From assembly GCA_032164245.1 (NCBI GenBank), contig JAVMKO010000002.1, forward strand, positions 62,591,840 through 62,655,839: a stretch of 64,000 bases of DNA. Direction: 5' to 3'. The stretch's first letter is position 1. Every line of letters starts with the position of its first letter. The stretch comes from Sternotherus odoratus (taxonomy: Eukaryota > Chordata > Testudines > Kinosternidae). The position numbers and the translations under genes are program-made. Below the pieces are notes generated by a model that searched no databases, had not been told where the DNA came from, and worked only from the letters and a program-made list of their open reading frames with translations. Below are positions 45,940 through 57,650 of the stretch, piece by piece.

Positions 45940-46740
45940 ATGTAGTCAGTAGTATTACCTGATTGGGCATGCGCTATCCCAGTCTAAACCCAGACCGCTC
46001 TTTAGGGTCGTAGTCCTCAAAAATGGGGTAAGTATTGGGAGTATCATCATTTTCAAGAGCTTGAACAGTACACATAGTAATGATATCAGCTGGTGGTTTT
46101 TCAGATTGTCAAATATCTTCCCTGGTTTCAGGAGGGTGGTTACCTTTGTTGTTGTCATATCTTAGGTGCTTAGCGAAGGACACACATGTTGGTCAAAGAA
46201 GCATATCATACAGTTGCAGCCATGGTGAGCTAGGTTTTTCAGAAATTCTGGGAAGTTGCCATCTGGGCCTGCACCTTGCCAAGTTTGTGAATGTTCTGGC
46301 CTTCTCTGCTTCTTCTCTAGTGGATGGCTTTGAAGTTTCTGGGCAGTCAGATAAAGAGTGATAAAGCTCTTTTTTCTCTTTCCTTTTGTGGTGACAGTCT
46401 GTGTGAGCCTCTGAATTCAGGAGCATTTGGGTGGGATGGTGTTGGCTATAACTTGTGGCACTCTGCTCTAGGGTGGGTTAACACCATCCAAATTGCAGAG
46501 ATGTCTCCAGGATTTTCTGGGTGAAATCTATGCTCTGTATAATTATATAGCACTCTTGTCTAATGAAGTTTAATGATTCCAGGTGTGTGATTGCAGCAGC
46601 TGGGTTTCCTGTTGTCCTGTCCTCCTTTAGGAGTGCCTCACTCTCTGCCAAGCAGACGGGAGTGTAGCCTTTCCTATAGCCACAGTGGATGTTCCTTTTC
46701 ATAGCCACTTTAAAGGAAGTTGAAGAAGCTGCCATAATTG
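45940..46740 (-). mobile_element. Non-LTR retrotransposon RT fragment (clade uncertain)
   Basis: Minus-strand pieces include FTQKILETSLQFG, DCPETSKPSTREEAEKARTF, SFAKHLRYDNNKGNHPPE and TTLLKPGKIFDNLKNHQLIS then LLCVLFKLLKMMI. The block LLKPGK...N.L.S.LCVLFKLL corresponds to RT motifs 1-2 (KPGKDP..YRPISLL....K). Frames are broken. It differs from the CR1 copies; a Jockey- or RTE-like origin is possible. Confidence 0.6.
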
Positions 46741-46789
46741 GCTATGTTTGCAGGTATTCTAAACAATGTAACGTGATCCATAGACACAT

Positions 46790-47140
46790 CAACAAAAAAG
46801 ATTTAAAGATGAAGTTGTAGTAAGATGAGGCCCTGAAACATGAACCCTGGTATCAGAGGCCCAGCATGAGGCCTAAGCTAAAGTAATGGTCAAGACTTTG
46901 TTAACATAAAGCAAAGTTAAGCTGTGAGCTAGAGGCAGGTCCTGCTCCCAGAAGCTGGCAAGGAAAGGGCTGATGCTGCAAAAGTACATAAACCTCAGAT
47001 GTACCAGAACACTTGTACATTCCATACAGATAACAAAGAACAGGCTGACCCACCCTAAAGACAGGGGCAAAAGGGTAATATGATGGATAGAGTTGTTTTG
47101 CTCAAACCAACATGTACAAGGTGAGAGGCGGCACCTTACT
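46790..47140. repeat. Possible LTR-like repeat
   Basis: Moderate GC with texts 'agcaaagttaagctgtgagc' and 'cagaacacttgtacattcca'. It reads like a retroelement LTR, but no ends are defined. Confidence 0.25.
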
Positions 47141-47399
47141 ACATAGAGGGGATATACCTTACTACGTGGAGAGGCTGCACCTCAGTATGTCAGGAATGGC
47201 CAGGATACTCCCTTTTAAGGACCTGCCCTCCTCCAGCATTGACAAACCGTACAAGCATAGTGGGTTGGGGCTGACTGAGTGCAGAGGAGCTCTTTAACCC
47301 CTTCTTGACGGCTCCCTGCCACACTAACAGCAGCACAGATAATTACAGAATTAGAGCAGAGCAGTATCAATACTATCACATGACATAAGGAGGCTGAAA

Positions 47400-48120
47400 T
47401 CATCTGCCTCAGCTGATCAGCTGATACCTATGTTTTCAGCTTCATTTAGTCTTTCTACAGTTGCCACATCAAGAGCCCAAGGGATAATAGTATTTCAAGA
47501 AAACAAGTAAGCGCTGACAGTGTTTGACAGAGTGGGATCTAGTATGAAAAGACACTCTTTTCAAAAGCAATCACAGATCTAAACACGAGGAGGTGGTTCA
47601 GAACATTCTTACAAAAGGCCCTTTCAAGTTGATTGGCAGCTCCAGCTCCACCCCATTCAGATATAAAGCAGCAAATGGTTCTCAAAGAAAGTGTACTTAG
47701 AAAGTCTCCCAGCAGGCTCTTTGGTTATTGACGGGTGTGAATTACAAATTAGGGAAGAGGAAGGCGCAGAAATAACAGGCTTTAATAATGTTAGGCCTAA
47801 GCTAGTATTAGTCCACTTTTTAGCTGTATCCCATTAACAAAGACAAAACCCTAGCACTTCTTCAATTAATATGTTGAGCCGAATGGGAGCCCAGATGCCA
47901 TGGCAGTGTGTTAAATCATGTTGATCTTTGATCTCTGCATAAAAATGCCTCTTTCGAAATCGTTAGCAGGCTGATTCAATTAAAGCTCCATTAAAAGTAT
48001 CAGAACTGAAGTAATATAACAAAACTGATGTTAAAGGCTGACCTGCTCTAATACCCTTAATAATTCATATTTTACACAAAATATACCCCAAGTGTTTTTA
48101 TAATTGAATATTTTTTGTTA
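47400..48120. promoter_or_regulatory. Repeat-free AT-rich block, possible conserved enhancer
   Basis: No repeat of any family in this window occurs here. It contains homeodomain-like ATTA/TAAT cores (CAATTAATATG, CAATTAAAGCTCCATTAAAA), a TCF-like GATCTTTGATC and a POU-like TGCATAAAAATGC within about 150 bp. The pattern suits a developmental enhancer. Evidence is motif content only. Confidence 0.3.
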
Positions 48121-48733
48121 CAGTGTTCAGTAAATAATCACAAAGGATAGCAGAAACAAATTGTCAGTTTTTCAGGCAATTGTGAGGATTTCACCAATGT
48201 AGGCAGAGATTTTGCAGGGATTTTCTCAGTGTAAACATGTTGCAATGTACCGTACTGGTCACGGCTTAGTCAAAGTTCCTTTCCTCAGTTAAGTTGCCGC
48301 AGTGTTATTGAGTTTGTGAAAAGCCATAAGTATGGTCACTCAGCCTACAATTAGCTCTGCAAAACTGTAGTTAGGGATCTCTGTACAGACACATTTAAAA
48401 CTTTCGTACACTGCACGCCAAAGTGTGTCAGAGGAGTATGATTGCTAAAGCACTTTAGCGGCCTTGTGGAAACCCTGCTGGTGCACTCTATAAGGCACCT
48501 AGTTCGTGTTTGAAACAGGACTACATCAATGTGAACTAGGTATCTTTTAGAGCGCACCGGCAGGGCCTACATGGGACAGATAGAGTGCAACACATTAGCA
48601 TGCTCTTCAAGTCACACCCCTTAGAGAGCTTTGCTGGTGCTGTGTAAACAAGCCCTATGAAGCAAAGACCCCTACTTGGATCTGGTTTCAATATTCCACT
48701 CTGTATCATTGGGAGGCTTGGTAATCTCCATTA
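48121..48733. other. Unannotated stretch
   Basis: Nothing was recognised. There is no coding signal. Confidence 0.45.
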
Positions 48734-48741
48734 CTTTAAAC

Positions 48742-49188
48742 CAGTGGTCCCCAACCCCCGGGCCGCGGACCGGTATTGGTCCGTGGATCAATTGGTACCG
48801 GGCCGCACAAGAAATAATTTTTACGCCGTTTTTTAAGGGTTTCCCAAGCAGCCCTTTCCGCGGGTGGCTGCCTTCCCTTCAGCAGCGCCGCCCGCGGAAA
48901 GGGCTGCTCGGGAAGCCCTTAAAAAACGGCGTTAAAAAACGCCGCGCTGAAACCCCCGGGCCGTGCTGAAACCCCCGTTAAAAAGGGCTGCTCGGGAAGC
49001 CCTTAAAAACCCCTGTTAAAAAACGCCGCGCTGAAACCCCCGGGCCGTGCTGAAACCCCCGTTAAAAAGGGCTGCTCGGGAAGCCCTTAAAAACCCCTGT
49101 TAAAAAACGCCGCGCTGAAACCCCCGGGCCGCAGTAAAATTGTCAAGCGTTGACTGGTCCACGGTGATAAAAAGGTTGGGGACCACTG
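48742..49188. mobile_element. hAT (Charlie-type) MITE with internal hairpin and tandem
   Basis: Inverted ends CAGTGGTCCCCAACC and GGTTGGGGACCACTG are flanked by a perfect 8-bp duplication CTTTAAAC (48734-48741 and 49189-49196). Inside is an inverted repeat with 41-bp arms (48824-48864 and 48891-48931). After it come 84-bp tandem units (GCCGCGCTGAAACCCCCGGG at 48941, 49025 and 49109). The element is GC-rich and non-coding. Confidence 0.95.
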
Positions 49189-49196
49189 CTTTAAAC

Positions 49197-50688
49197 CATT
49201 TGAAGGGAAGTAAAGAGCTTTGAGGTGGTTAATGTGGGTTATGTCATACACATCACACTAACCACTTTTAAACTATTTCATTTCCCTTAAAACCTTAAAG
49301 TAATGGTGGTTACCAGGCCGCATGGATTTGAGGAATCAAAGATTGGTCCCAGAGCTAAGTGTGGGGTTTTGCTGCTTGATGTATTCACAGAGATGATTGG
49401 CTGTTGATTTCCTGAGTTACTGCTATTGGCCTGAATGCAGTGAGTATAGGACATACTAGTGGAGACTTTATCTGCAGACAGTTAAATTCCAGACTGGATT
49501 CAAAACTCTCTTCCCTTCCCTTACACCCACCTCCCTACTACAAGCCACCCCTGAAAAAAACATATTTTAGAGATGCTTTTGAATACTGTGGAGTGATTAT
49601 TTCTACCAAATGCAGACTGGCTGATCCATTACCCCAGCAAAGGTCTTAGCAAAAGTGTGCCATTCTAATCAAGCACAAAAAGTAATTATCATCCAGAAGA
49701 TCTATTGAGCCAGGGAAAGAAACAGCAAAATCATTACTCACTTAATGCACAATACTCATCTGACTGTTCTGAAAAGAAAGTACATGAACATTTTGTACTC
49801 CCTCCCTTCATGTCTGCAGACCTATCCTTCTATTCGTGCATTCTCTTGGGATCTGCGACAATGGATGAGGCCATAGACTCATTGTTTTCCTAGAATGTAA
49901 GACTTTGGGTTATGGAGCATATTTTTGTACAGCTCCCAGCACAAAGTGGTGCAGATTCTAATGGGGGCCTCAGGTTGTCACTACAATATAAATATAAATA
50001 TAAATATCATGAGCCTGCCTCACATTGGACAATACCTGATGCTTCAGAGGGAAAATAATACAAAGATTTTGGAACTCAAAGACCAGGTGCTTAATGTCAC
50101 TGCTGAGTCGTGTTGCTTTTTCTCCCTCATCTACATGTTGTCTGTTTCGACTGTAAGCTCTTTGAGCCAGAGACGGCATCCTCTCCCTGAAAAGTGCCTA
50201 GCATACCATGTGTGCTACACAAACAATAAAAACATTATCATCAGTCATGAGGAGAGAAAATTCATGCCTAACTCATGTGGTTATCTGCTTTTGTGCTGGT
50301 GAAATGGAAGGCAATTTAGCTGTAACCAGCCATAACTGCTTTGGATACCTAAGGATTTAGACAAAGTATTGAGGTGAAGAGATTTCAAAGGCATTTGTAA
50401 GTGGTCCAAAAATAGAGAGTCTGCTGGTGTAAATTGGCATAGCTTACTTGAAGTTAATGTTGATTTACACCAGATGAGGATCTGGCCCAGGTTGTTCAAG
50501 ATAATAAAAAATATTAGTCAAAATCTCCAGGCCTAAAATAGCAGGATCAATTTAGATTCTAGTTTGTTCATACCTGAAACTTCAGTGCAAAGACGGACTC
50601 TTACTCTGTTTTTGTACGTTTCTCAGCAAAATAGTGCTCGGGTACTACCACAATACATATACTTAATACTGATAACAGTGGTTCCCAA
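49197..50688. other. Unannotated stretch with an AT microsatellite and old repeats
   Basis: A 6-bp AAATAT run lies at 49984-50008. The region 50420-50492 is a copy of the palindromic repeat (ctggtgtaaattggcat ... gatttacaccag ... ggatctggccc). No gene was recognised. Confidence 0.45.
50420..50492. repeat. Palindromic interspersed repeat copy
   Basis: CTGGTGTAAATTGGC and GATTTACACCAG form inverted arms around a short centre. Related copies lie at about 20052-20130, 55015-55140 and 56340-56475. Confidence 0.55.
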
Positions 50689-50770
50689 ACTTTGGAGGTA
50701 ACTGCAAGAGTTTACCAGATTAAGACCTCAGCAGTGCCAGACAGTACACACCACTTCTCAGTTACTCATG
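50689..50770. mobile_element. hAT terminal fragment
   Basis: The start CAGTGGTTCCCAAACTTT is a Charlie-type hAT terminus. No matching right end is evident. Confidence 0.4.
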
Positions 50771-51514
50771 CTGTAGCCTTTACTGGAGATTACAGTGGTT
50801 TAATTCTCGCTCTTGTTGACCAAATTGTTGCTTGGAATTGTTAACCAAACAGAAGTTGGAAACAATGATAAACCAGAGAGCACTAGAGAAACTGTGTTAA
50901 TTAAGGCGAGGAGCGGGGGAGGGTCTAGAGTACAAGGCACAAAAGACTGAGGCATCCAGGCAGCATAGTATTTATTGGCAACTACAGTTCCATATTTCCA
51001 GAGGAACATTTCCAATTCACACGATCTATATCTCACTAGTACATGCATTCTACACACAGTACTTAAGGGATAATCCCTAATGCACTGTACTATACGAAGC
51101 AATAAATGGCTGCTGAGATTAATAGGCCGAGCAAAGCTGAGGCATTTAATCAATCTCCAAAAACATTCGTTGCCAGCATACTGCAGAGCGAGAGAAAATT
51201 ATTCCTACTATGCAACAAACGATAACAAGGAAAAGGAAAAATCTTCCCTTTAGCTGCTGAGTGTTTGAATTCTGGGTTGCCTTTTTCTTTGACAGAGTAT
51301 TGTGATGGGGGGCTTGACTGCGATTCATAGCCAAACAGAGGGAGATTTAACAGCTTGTGTGAAACAGGAGTGACCTGACTAGACAGATATGTTGCCAGGT
51401 AGAGTTTCTGTGCCACTTGTGAAGGGGAGAATGTTGGTTTTTGGGGGGGGGGGAGGGGTGCGGATTGGCTGACATATTGGTGTAAGGCAGAAGAACAATA
51501 ACAAGAGTTAGGTT
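50771..51514. other. Unannotated stretch
   Basis: No gene or repeat termini are visible. A G-rich run occurs at about 51440-51460. Confidence 0.4.
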
Positions 51515-51522
51515 CTCTCTTG

Positions 51523-51792
51523 CAGAGCTGGCCCACAACATTTTGGCACCTGAGGCGGGGAGCTCAAATGACGCCCCCCAGGTCCCCTCACTTGGGCCAA
51601 AACTTTGAAAGGTCTCTTGTGCCCTCCTTCCTCCAGCACAGCACTCCACCATCTCTGTGCATGTAGAGCAGAGAGAATACAGATGCACCAGCAGCTGACA
51701 TAATTTTCTACACTCTGGGTCCTAGTGGCACCGCCCACGGTCTGGCACCTGAGGCGGCTGCCTCAGTTCATCTCATGGTAAGGCCAGCCCTG
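51523..51792. mobile_element. hAT MITE, 270 bp
   Basis: Ends CAGAGCTGGCC and GGCCAGCCCTG are flanked by a perfect CTCTCTTG duplication (51515-51522 and 51793-51800). Two copies of 'ggcacctgaggcgg' occur near the two ends. The element is non-coding. Confidence 0.93.
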
Positions 51793-51800
51793 CTCTCTTG

Positions 51801-52076
51801 TGCCAGAGCTTTGCTTGGCATAGGAAGGGAGAAACTAAGGAATCTGTGGCAGCTCCTTGTTCTTAAGGGACGACCTCAGCACACGTCTTAGAGCTTAGAG
51901 CAGCTGTCAGGCAAGAGCAGCAGTGGCATAAGGTGGTTTTGGGACAGGAAGCATTGACCAGGAGAAAAGGCGAGCTGGGGAAGAGGACTACATAACAGAG
52001 AAGCAATCTAACACTAGGGGCTTGCTTGAGGCAGGGTCCCTACATGCATTCAATATAGTCTCCCAAGGAAAGGATG
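51801..52076. other. Unannotated spacer
   Basis: Nothing was recognised. Confidence 0.5.
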
Positions 52077-52084
52077 ACCTAGTG

Positions 52085-52426
52085 CAGAGGTGGGCAAACT
52101 TTTTGGCCCGAGGGGTTGCAAATTGCATGGAGGGCCAGGTCTCGTCTGCTCCGAGACTGTCCCCTGGGACTCCCCGCCCATTATGCAACCTCCTGGCTCC
52201 GGCCCACTCACCACGCCGCTCAACAGCATGTCTGGCAGCTGGGTGGAGCCAGACATGCTACCCTTTCCCCCAGAGCGCTGCCTGCGTGGCGCACTGAAGC
52301 TCCGGGGGAGCGGAGAAGTCAGAGGTGGTACCGGGGGCAGCCTCCCCGGCTGGGAGCTCAGGCACGCCAGGCAGGACAAGCCAACAGGCTGGATGTGGCC
52401 CAGGGTCTGTAGTTTGCCCACCTCTG
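52085..52426. mobile_element. hAT MITE, 342 bp
   Basis: Perfect 16-bp inverted ends CAGAGGTGGGCAAACT and AGTTTGCCCACCTCTG. The flanks ACCTAGTG (52077-52084) and ACCTAATG (52427-52434) match at 7 of 8 positions. The GC-rich interior is non-coding; open frames on both strands are compositional. Confidence 0.93.
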
Positions 52427-52434
52427 ACCTAATG

Positions 52435-53690
52435 GAGGCCTTGTGTTTAAGATATTCATTGTGTTCTAAATGATCTTTACGCTCTTATGCTTTATCTAGT
52501 AAGCAAAAGAGAAATAATGTGTTAGCCTGTGGACAACGTGTCTGTGTGTTATCTGCTTCACAACTATCACATGCCTTGCAAGAGAATTACACAGTAAACC
52601 AGAAATCTCACACCTTGGGCAGAGTTCTGGGAGAGGGTGTGCTGAAGTGACGGAGAAATGTGAAGGGTTAGCACTGACCCCGGGGTGTGGGGTGTGGGGG
52701 CGTGGTAGGTAGCTGGATGGCAGGTTCCAGCTTTCAGGAGGGGCTACTTGGCAGTGGGCCTGTGCCCTGTGAGTATGCCCAGAGACTCCAAAGACCGGGC
52801 GACTGGCTGGGCTCTGTTCAGGTCCCTGATACTTAAGCCACCTGGGGATCCAGTCTTGGTTTCCCTTCACAGCAGTCCGGAGTGCGGCCACCTGGGAAAG
52901 CCTGACTGGCTCTGGGGCAGAATGTTAGCAGCATAGTCCTTATTTTTCCAGTGCCTAGCACAGGTCCATGACTAGGGCGCCTAGACATGGCAGTAATACA
53001 AATAAATAATAATAATAATTAATCATAACAATAATGTCATGATGCAAAACTGAGATAAAAGAATGAGATCAGCACCAGGCCACCGGGATTCACACTAAGG
53101 GGGTGGGAAGAGGATAGGTGGTAGCAGGAAAGACGTCTAACAGAAGTATGTGAAATAAAGATTGCTCTAACATACTTGGACGCATCCCTAATTCTTTGGG
53201 GGCCAGACTGAATCTTGGGTCCAGTTGTTCTGTGTGATTCCGTCACTGCTTTGCTGCTTGACTACAACAGTACTAACTACTTTGCTACCATTTTGCTTGC
53301 TGACAACCCCAGTTTTGCTTGCTGTTTTAATCTTCTGCCACTGATTAACTTTGCTGCCATCTCTCACTCTAATTCTCAAATTTGCCTCCTCTCTTGTTAT
53401 TTCCCTCTCCCTCTCTTCTGGCTCCTTCCTCTATGTATCAAATATACTCTAACTTCCTCCACCTTCAAAAACCAGGCCCTTGTCTCCATCTGTTTCTCCA
53501 GCTACATTCCCCTCTCCCTCCTCCCCTTCTCTTCTAAACAGATGTTGGGTGCCTCAATTTTTGGGTCCCCAGTTTGATACACTTTTAAAGGATCATGATT
53601 TTCAGAGAGTTGGTACAAATCAGGCCCCTTTGTGGCACTCAGAATCGATCATCACGTTTGAAGATGTCTATCATAAGTGTAAAGTGCTGG
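52435..53690. other. Unannotated stretch
   Basis: A short AAT-repeat lies at about 53000-53025. Pyrimidine-rich DNA at 53370-53540 produces a Ser/Pro-rich chance frame. No gene was recognised. Confidence 0.4.
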
Positions 53691-54420
53691 AGAGGGTTAC
53701 TGTTACCTGAGAACAAGTGATGTAAGAGCTCCCTGCCATGAGAGAGGGAGGGAGGGAGGGGTTTTAGAGTTAGTTTCGTTTGGCTGGCCATGCAGCAGGG
53801 GCCAGGGTCCGAGAGCTCATCTCTAGCTGTAGAGATGGCTCAACTTTCCTTCTTATATTCCTACTTAGCTAAATGTAAGTAATATTTTGATTTTGCATCA
53901 AGTCTGTGCCTATCTGGGGTGTCTCTGTCCATTTCAGATGAGAAGTAGAGAATTCTAAATTATAAGCTGTACTGTGCCTATGTTCTAATCTTTTTCTTTA
54001 TTAAATCTTGTTAGTTATAAAACGTTTGGTTTACTTCCCTTAAGGCTTCCTTTGCTTCCAGGTTGGGAAGAGAGGGGGAGGGGGGAGGTAGGTATAAGAA
54101 ACAGCTCAGGGTATAAGCTGAGGAACGTCTCTCTCTCTTCAACGAGAAGAGAGGAGGGAGGAGGTAACACAGCCTCCAGGTGTCTGACTCTGGCTCTCAG
54201 GGAGGGGGACAGAGTTAGGGTTTTGGGGAGTCTGAGTACCCCAATCCAAGGCCTTGGATATCTACTCAGATGGTGGCAGCCGTGGTCCCCCAAGAACCCA
54301 ACTGGTAAAGGGGAGGGAGTCTTGGGGTGTAGAGAATTAACTTGGCTGGGAAGCAGCTAAAGTTAAGGGGTCTGGCAAAAAAGAGTCCCAGTCTTTGTAC
54401 TCAAGAGCACAGAGGCTGGG
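53691..54420 (+). repeat. Possible LTR-like repeat
   Basis: The segment contains a GAGGGAGGGAGGGAGG run, a late TTTATTAAATC near 54000 and purine-rich tracts ending in 'gatggtggcagccgtgg', which resembles sequence just after retroelement LTRs. There are no defined ends. Tentative. Confidence 0.3.
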
Positions 54421-55014
54421 ATACCCCACTCTTACAATGTCCTATATAATTAATTGATAAAATATTTGCTAAAGACTCAGTAAGAATGAATATAAATAAG
54501 ACTTCCCTTCATGAAGCTCAGCTGATTAAAAGGCAAGAGAGGGGAGACAACTGTACCCTAACCTATTCCACAACTGCAGTTTACAACCCATTCTTTTTCT
54601 TTAAAACGTCAAAGTGAGCTAAAAGAGTAAAACAAGGAAGAAAAGGGCTTAAATGAACAGAATTACTGTTTTATCAATTCAAGGCAATCTGTCTTTCTCT
54701 AGCATCTTTGTAATGAATTTCCGTTTATTTACAAATTGGGTATTAGCATCTTATCAAAGTGGATAATGTAACATGCCAACTTTTATCTGTTTTCATTTGT
54801 TTGATGGACACCAGTAGTGTCCATGGGATGATCTGACATCTGACCCTGGGACAGCTGATATTTTTATTAATATCAAATCCTTTAGTTCATGTAGTAGAAG
54901 ATAACAATTTATAATGAGTGAAATTTACAAAAAATTATTTGACCAATGCTGATTGGCTAATCTGAACTGACAGTACTGACAAAGTTATTTTAGTGGACCA
55001 GATGTGAGAAAGGA
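54421..55014. other. Repeat-poor AT-rich block
   Basis: No repeats recognised. It contains ATTAATTGAT, TATTTACAAAT and GATATTTTTATTAATATC. Possibly regulatory, but unproven. Confidence 0.3.
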
Positions 55015-55140
55015 GAAATATTGATCCGTATTCTGCTCTAATTTACATTGGCTTTAAACTGGTATAAATAACCTGGCTTCAGTGGACTTAGTCCTGATTT
55101 ATGCTGGTGCAAATGAAAGTCAACTCAGACCCATTGTATC
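55015..55140. repeat. Palindromic interspersed repeat copy
   Basis: 'gtattctgctctaatttaca', 'cttcagtggacttagtcctg' and 'atttatgctggtgcaaatg' match the family at 20052 and 50420. Confidence 0.5.
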
Positions 55141-55828
55141 TTTTCATCAGTAAAATTAGCTCTTCAGAAATACTTTCAGACCAGAGGTAGCACATATATC
55201 TTCATCTTTCACTGAATCTAGAACTGTAGAATTAGTTGAATGTATTTTATTTCTTCCACTTCAAAACATATGAATGTCTGTGGGAGTTTTCTGGAGCCAA
55301 TTAAGGTACCCAAACCTTATCATAATCAGTTCAGAGACTCTTAAGATCCAAGTTAGAGCATTTAGCATTGCTGACTTTGAAGAAAGTGGTCTAATGTTAC
55401 ACGCATGATTTCTGATAAATAGTTTCAAACTATATCTACATTACAGAGCTGTTCGTATCTTAATTTTCCAGGTTTCATTAAAAATGCTTCCAATCAAAAT
55501 TTATATGTGTTCTCTTGAGAATTTGGGCAATGGAAGAGTCCATGCTAACGCAAAAGGATACATTTGACTATGATGATTAATAATGAGTTTAAAGGGACAT
55601 TATCAGTTTGGACCCAAAGCTTGATCCTGTCTTAAAGCACAAGCTTGGACCCCAGTATAATCTGGAGCCAAAGCTTGACCCGCTTTAAAACTGTTCTAAT
55701 GTGCTGAAGAATGTGCTCTAGGTTTTAAATAACTAATTTTTATTAAATTCCCTACTTTGTCTCTGAACAATAAAATTAGCTGTGACACAATAGTCATTTT
55801 ATGCATGGTTTTTGCTGTGCTTTTGCAG

Positions 55829-55991
55829 AGAGAAAGAGCTGATCAAGGAGCGTCGGATAAGACTAAATTCTGTCCCCAGAGCCCCTGTTGATGCTACTAA
55901 TTACATCACAGATACCCATGAAAACAAGGAAGAAAACCCAATGGAATTGTTTGGGTTTATGCCCATAAGAAACAGAGAGGAGAAAAAATAA
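55829..55991 (+). CDS. Probable terminal coding exon of an unidentified host gene
   Basis: A good acceptor (tttttgctgtgcttttgcag, AG at 55827-55828) is followed, after one base, by 53 open codons and TAA at 55989-55991. The peptide is hydrophilic and charged: EKELIKERRIRLNSVPRAPV, then DATNYITDTHENKEENPMEL and FGFMPIRNREEKK. It matches no transposon protein that I know and lies in repeat-free DNA. Codon content and the abrupt start at an acceptor fit a real last exon with a phase-1 junction. I do not recognise the gene; upstream exons would lie further 5' on the plus strand. Confidence 0.5.
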
Positions 55992-56664
55992 AAATCTATA
56001 TAGATTTCACTGGGAGATTTGCAACTGTAGCAATCAGGTCTTTGGGCTTTGTCTACACTGCCGCTGGGAGTGAGCTTAGGGGCTCAGGTGGGCTTGAGCA
56101 CCCAAGTCACAATATTTTTAGCATCCTAACTCAGCTCCACTAGCATGAGTCTGTCTTGCCAGGCTGGAAGGCTCCCACCCAGCTGCAGTACATGCCCTGA
56201 GAGAACAGCTATAGTGTCAGAACTTAGGACAGTCAATCTTACCCTATGCACTTTGAAGAACAACTCTCTGCATCATTTCCACTGCCATCTCATTTAAATT
56301 GCACTTGCATAGCTGCAGTGACTGGGTCTGACTCACCATTGCCTTCCACTCTGGGAAACCATTTACACCCGTGTAAAATAAGTGCAAAATGTATGTACAA
56401 CATTAGTAAGTCAGAATGGTACATTTTACACCCACTGAGGAGTGTTTTACACCCACTTTACACTGGCATAAATGACCACATGATGAACAGGGCAGTGGTG
56501 AATTGAACCGGTACTTTAGACAGCTTACTTCAGAGTGTTACTTCATTAAGTAGCACCAGAGTAAACCCTGCTTTGTGCTGATGCAGTATGTCTACATTAG
56601 GGGCTCGGAGTGATGTTGTTACACTGGTGTAAATTTAATAAAGACAGGCCCTCCTTTCCTACGT
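55992..56664. other. Possible 3' UTR, then unannotated DNA
   Basis: It follows the candidate stop. AATAAA overlaps the stop (55987-55992), and another AATAAA occurs near 56637. The region 56340-56475 contains ACACCCGTGTAAAA-type palindromic repeat traces. Confidence 0.35.
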
Positions 56665-57010
56665 GTGTAGTTCACTGCCCAATTGCTCTGTTAAGAACTT
56701 TTCCCTCATGTTTAACCTACATTTTCCCATCCATAGCTTCAGGCCTTTTCTCCTTGACCTACTATCTTCCGAGACTAAATAATTCCCTTCATTTATATTA
56801 TCTTGATGGTATTTATGGACTCTTCTCATGTCTTCCCTAGTATTCTCTCTTCTAGACTATATAAATTTAGCTGTCTTAGCCATTCCTCATGTGTTTTGTT
56901 CTTTAGTCCTGGTATAATTTTTGTTGCCCTGATTTCTAAATGTACAATGAATGAATCAGAACTGCTCACAATATTCCAGGTGTGGCTGTACCTGAGCTGT
57001 GCAGAATACT
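56665..57010 (-). mobile_element. Old CR1 fragment
   Basis: Minus-strand CR1 RT C-terminal and 3' region, strongly diverged. Landmarks are 'agactaaataattccc', 'ccattcctcatgtgttttgt', 'taatttttgttgccctgatt' and 'atattccaggtgtggctgta', in the same order as in 12701-14790. Confidence 0.7.
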
Positions 57011-57283
57011 GTTACCTCTAGGTTTAGTTATGATTCTCCTTATAGGAACATAGAAGAATACCTTTGGATTTGATGGCTGCAAATTGTTATTTACTTTCCT
57101 ACTGTTCAGGAAGGCCAAAATTCACCGCCTAAGGAAAGTTGATATTAAAAATATTTAACTAATTACAACAAATAAAGAGCTGAATTACCTTAGAGTAATA
57201 ATCACAGAGGGAAAGGAACTGGAGGGCAAGTATCATAAGAGCATGTTATAGCTACTGAAAGGGCCACTGTCCAGAGTTATGAA

Positions 57284-57535
57284 GAATCAGAGAGGTAGCC
57301 GTGTTAGTCTGGAATAGCAGAGGTAACAAAGTCCTGTGGCACCTTAAAGACTAACTATAAAGTTTTGAAGCATGAGCTTTTGTGGGCTAATACCCACTTC
57401 GTCGGATGCATCCGACGAAGTGGGTATTAGCCCACGAAAGCTTATGCTTCAAAACTTTATAGTTAGTCTTTAAGGTGCCACGGTACACTTTGTTTCCTCT
57501 GCTATTCCAGACTAACACGGCTACCTCTCTGATTC
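57284..57535. mobile_element. Penelope-like ends forming a 252-bp inverted repeat
   Basis: The left arm GAATCAGAGAGGTAGCCGTG and the right arm ending CACGGCTACCTCTCTGATTC are complementary along almost their whole length, meeting at the palindrome GTCGGATGCATCCGAC (57401-57416). The sequence is the terminal unit also seen at 21651-21750. Penelope-like elements are known for oddly arranged, often inverted terminal repeats, which this fits. It is non-coding. Confidence 0.85.
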
Positions 57536-57650
57536 CTGTTAGGTTCACTCACTCTGGGGCACCTGGTATTGGCCACTGTCGGTAGACGGGATACTGGGCT
57601 AGATGGACCTTTGGTCTGACCCAGTACGGCCATTCTTATGTTCTCATGAG
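57536..57650 (+). mobile_element. CR1 3' UTR end
   Basis: 'gggatactgggctagatgga', 'cctttggtctgacccagtac' and the tail TTCTTATGTTCTCATG are the complement of the 3' end seen at 12701-12790. It is truncated to about 110 bp and lies directly after the Penelope inverted repeat. Confidence 0.88.

Noticed and set aside
52090..52473. Frames of 98-127 codons on both strands
   Set aside because: They fall in the GC-rich interior of the hAT MITE 52085-52426.
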